Part shown: piece after piece, positions 9,062 to 9,347 of the stretch
How the letters are laid out: the number at the start of each line of letters is the position of its first letter
How positions within the stretch are numbered: the first letter of the stretch is position 1
Assembly: GCA_021821235.1 (NCBI GenBank)
Contig: JAKACS010000086.1
Coordinates: 1 to 9,347 of the forward strand
DNA from: Bacillota bacterium
Lineage (GTDB): Bacteria; Bacillota; Bacilli; Bacillales_B; DSM-18226
Length of the DNA stretch: 9,347 nucleotides
Direction: 5' to 3'
Made by a program: the position numbers and the translations under genes
Notes under the pieces: model-generated
Database searches by the model: none
What the model was told of the DNA's origin: nothing
Seen by the model: the letters and a program-made list of their open reading frames with translations, nothing else

Positions 9062-9347
9062 ATGAAGCACAAAAAAACCTACAATGCCAAAGAATTAAAA
9101 ACGTCCAATGGAACCATTATTATCGAGGGGCCAATCACCCCTCTAGAATTGGCTGGCTACGAATTTCATGAAGACTTGACTGCATTTCGTCCTGCTGCTC
9201 AACAGCACAAAGCATTAATTGGCATTGCTGAGCTTGAAGAAGGAAGAATTCTAATTGCCCGTGACCGGCAGACGATCGTCGGGTATGTAACCTATCTTTA
9301 TCCCGATCCCCTTGAGCGGTGGTCCGAAGGAAAAATGGAGGATTTGA
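9062..9347 (+). CDS. acuA: AcuA protein acetyltransferase, N-terminal part
   Basis: AcuA is a GNAT-family protein acetyltransferase that modifies and inactivates AcsA using acetyl-CoA; the deacetylases that reverse this (AcuC and SrtN in B. subtilis) are not in the window. The first 95 codons are present and the gene runs off the right edge. The start is ATG at 9062, after AGGCGGTGA with a 7-base spacer from GGCGG. The visible N-terminus strongly resembles B. subtilis AcuA, for example IIIEGPITP, LAGYEFHEDLTAFRP, and VGYVTYLYPDPLERWSEG, which belongs to the early strands of the GNAT fold. The acetyl-CoA binding loop lies beyond the window. In B. subtilis it heads acuABC, which is likely here too but not visible. 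The cre box at its promoter suggests glucose repression. Confidence 0.93.
   Translation, partial: MKHKKTYNAKELKTSNGTIIIEGPITPLELAGYEFHEDLTAFRPAAQQHKALIGIAELEEGRILIARDRQTIVGYVTYLYPDPLERWSEGKMEDL

Overview
The window reads as chromosomal DNA of an endospore-forming, low-to-moderate GC Firmicute of the Bacillaceae. The evidence is a small acid-soluble spore protein gene behind a sigma-F/G-type promoter, a tyrosine T-box, a THI-box (TPP) riboswitch, a CcpA-type cre box, strong AGGAGG-like ribosome binding sites, and a divergent acsA/acuA pair as in Bacillus. Protein sequence relatedness is to Bacillus/Geobacillus; the species cannot be named from the sequence alone.

Layout: (1) 1-2236, minus strand: a thiamine unit made of an extended -10 promoter, a TPP riboswitch with an intrinsic terminator, thiC, and an overlapping small coiled-coil/Cys-motif gene that runs off the left edge. 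(2) 2298-2610, plus strand: a monocistronic spore gene (sspH) with its own promoter and terminator. (3) 2650 to about 4168, minus strand: tyrS preceded by a tyrosine T-box leader in which the UAC specifier, T-box, antiterminator and terminator can all be read. (4) 4231-7117, plus strand: a class A penicillin-binding protein with membrane anchor, GT51 glycosyltransferase, transpeptidase and a C-terminal fibronectin type III domain. Its true N-terminus lies upstream of the first in-frame ATG, and no ATG, GTG or TTG is available there. (5) 7083-8903, minus strand: acsA, convergent with the PBP gene and sharing a bidirectional terminator with it. (6) 8991-9347, plus strand: the start of acuA, divergent from acsA, with a cre box over its promoter.

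How the genes work together: acsA and acuA form a functional pair, since AcuA acetylates the catalytic lysine of AcsA and that lysine is present here at residue 549. thiC and tyrS are each controlled by premature termination in the leader, the first sensing TPP and the second uncharged tRNA-Tyr. The PBP and SspH genes are independent units for wall synthesis and spore DNA protection.

Most of the window is conserved housekeeping DNA; I see no mobile element, CRISPR array, tRNA or rRNA. The items most worth a second look are the non-canonical or frameshifted start of the PBP gene, the nested antiterminator and P1-mimic in the thiC leader, and the unnamed protein translationally overlapped with thiC.
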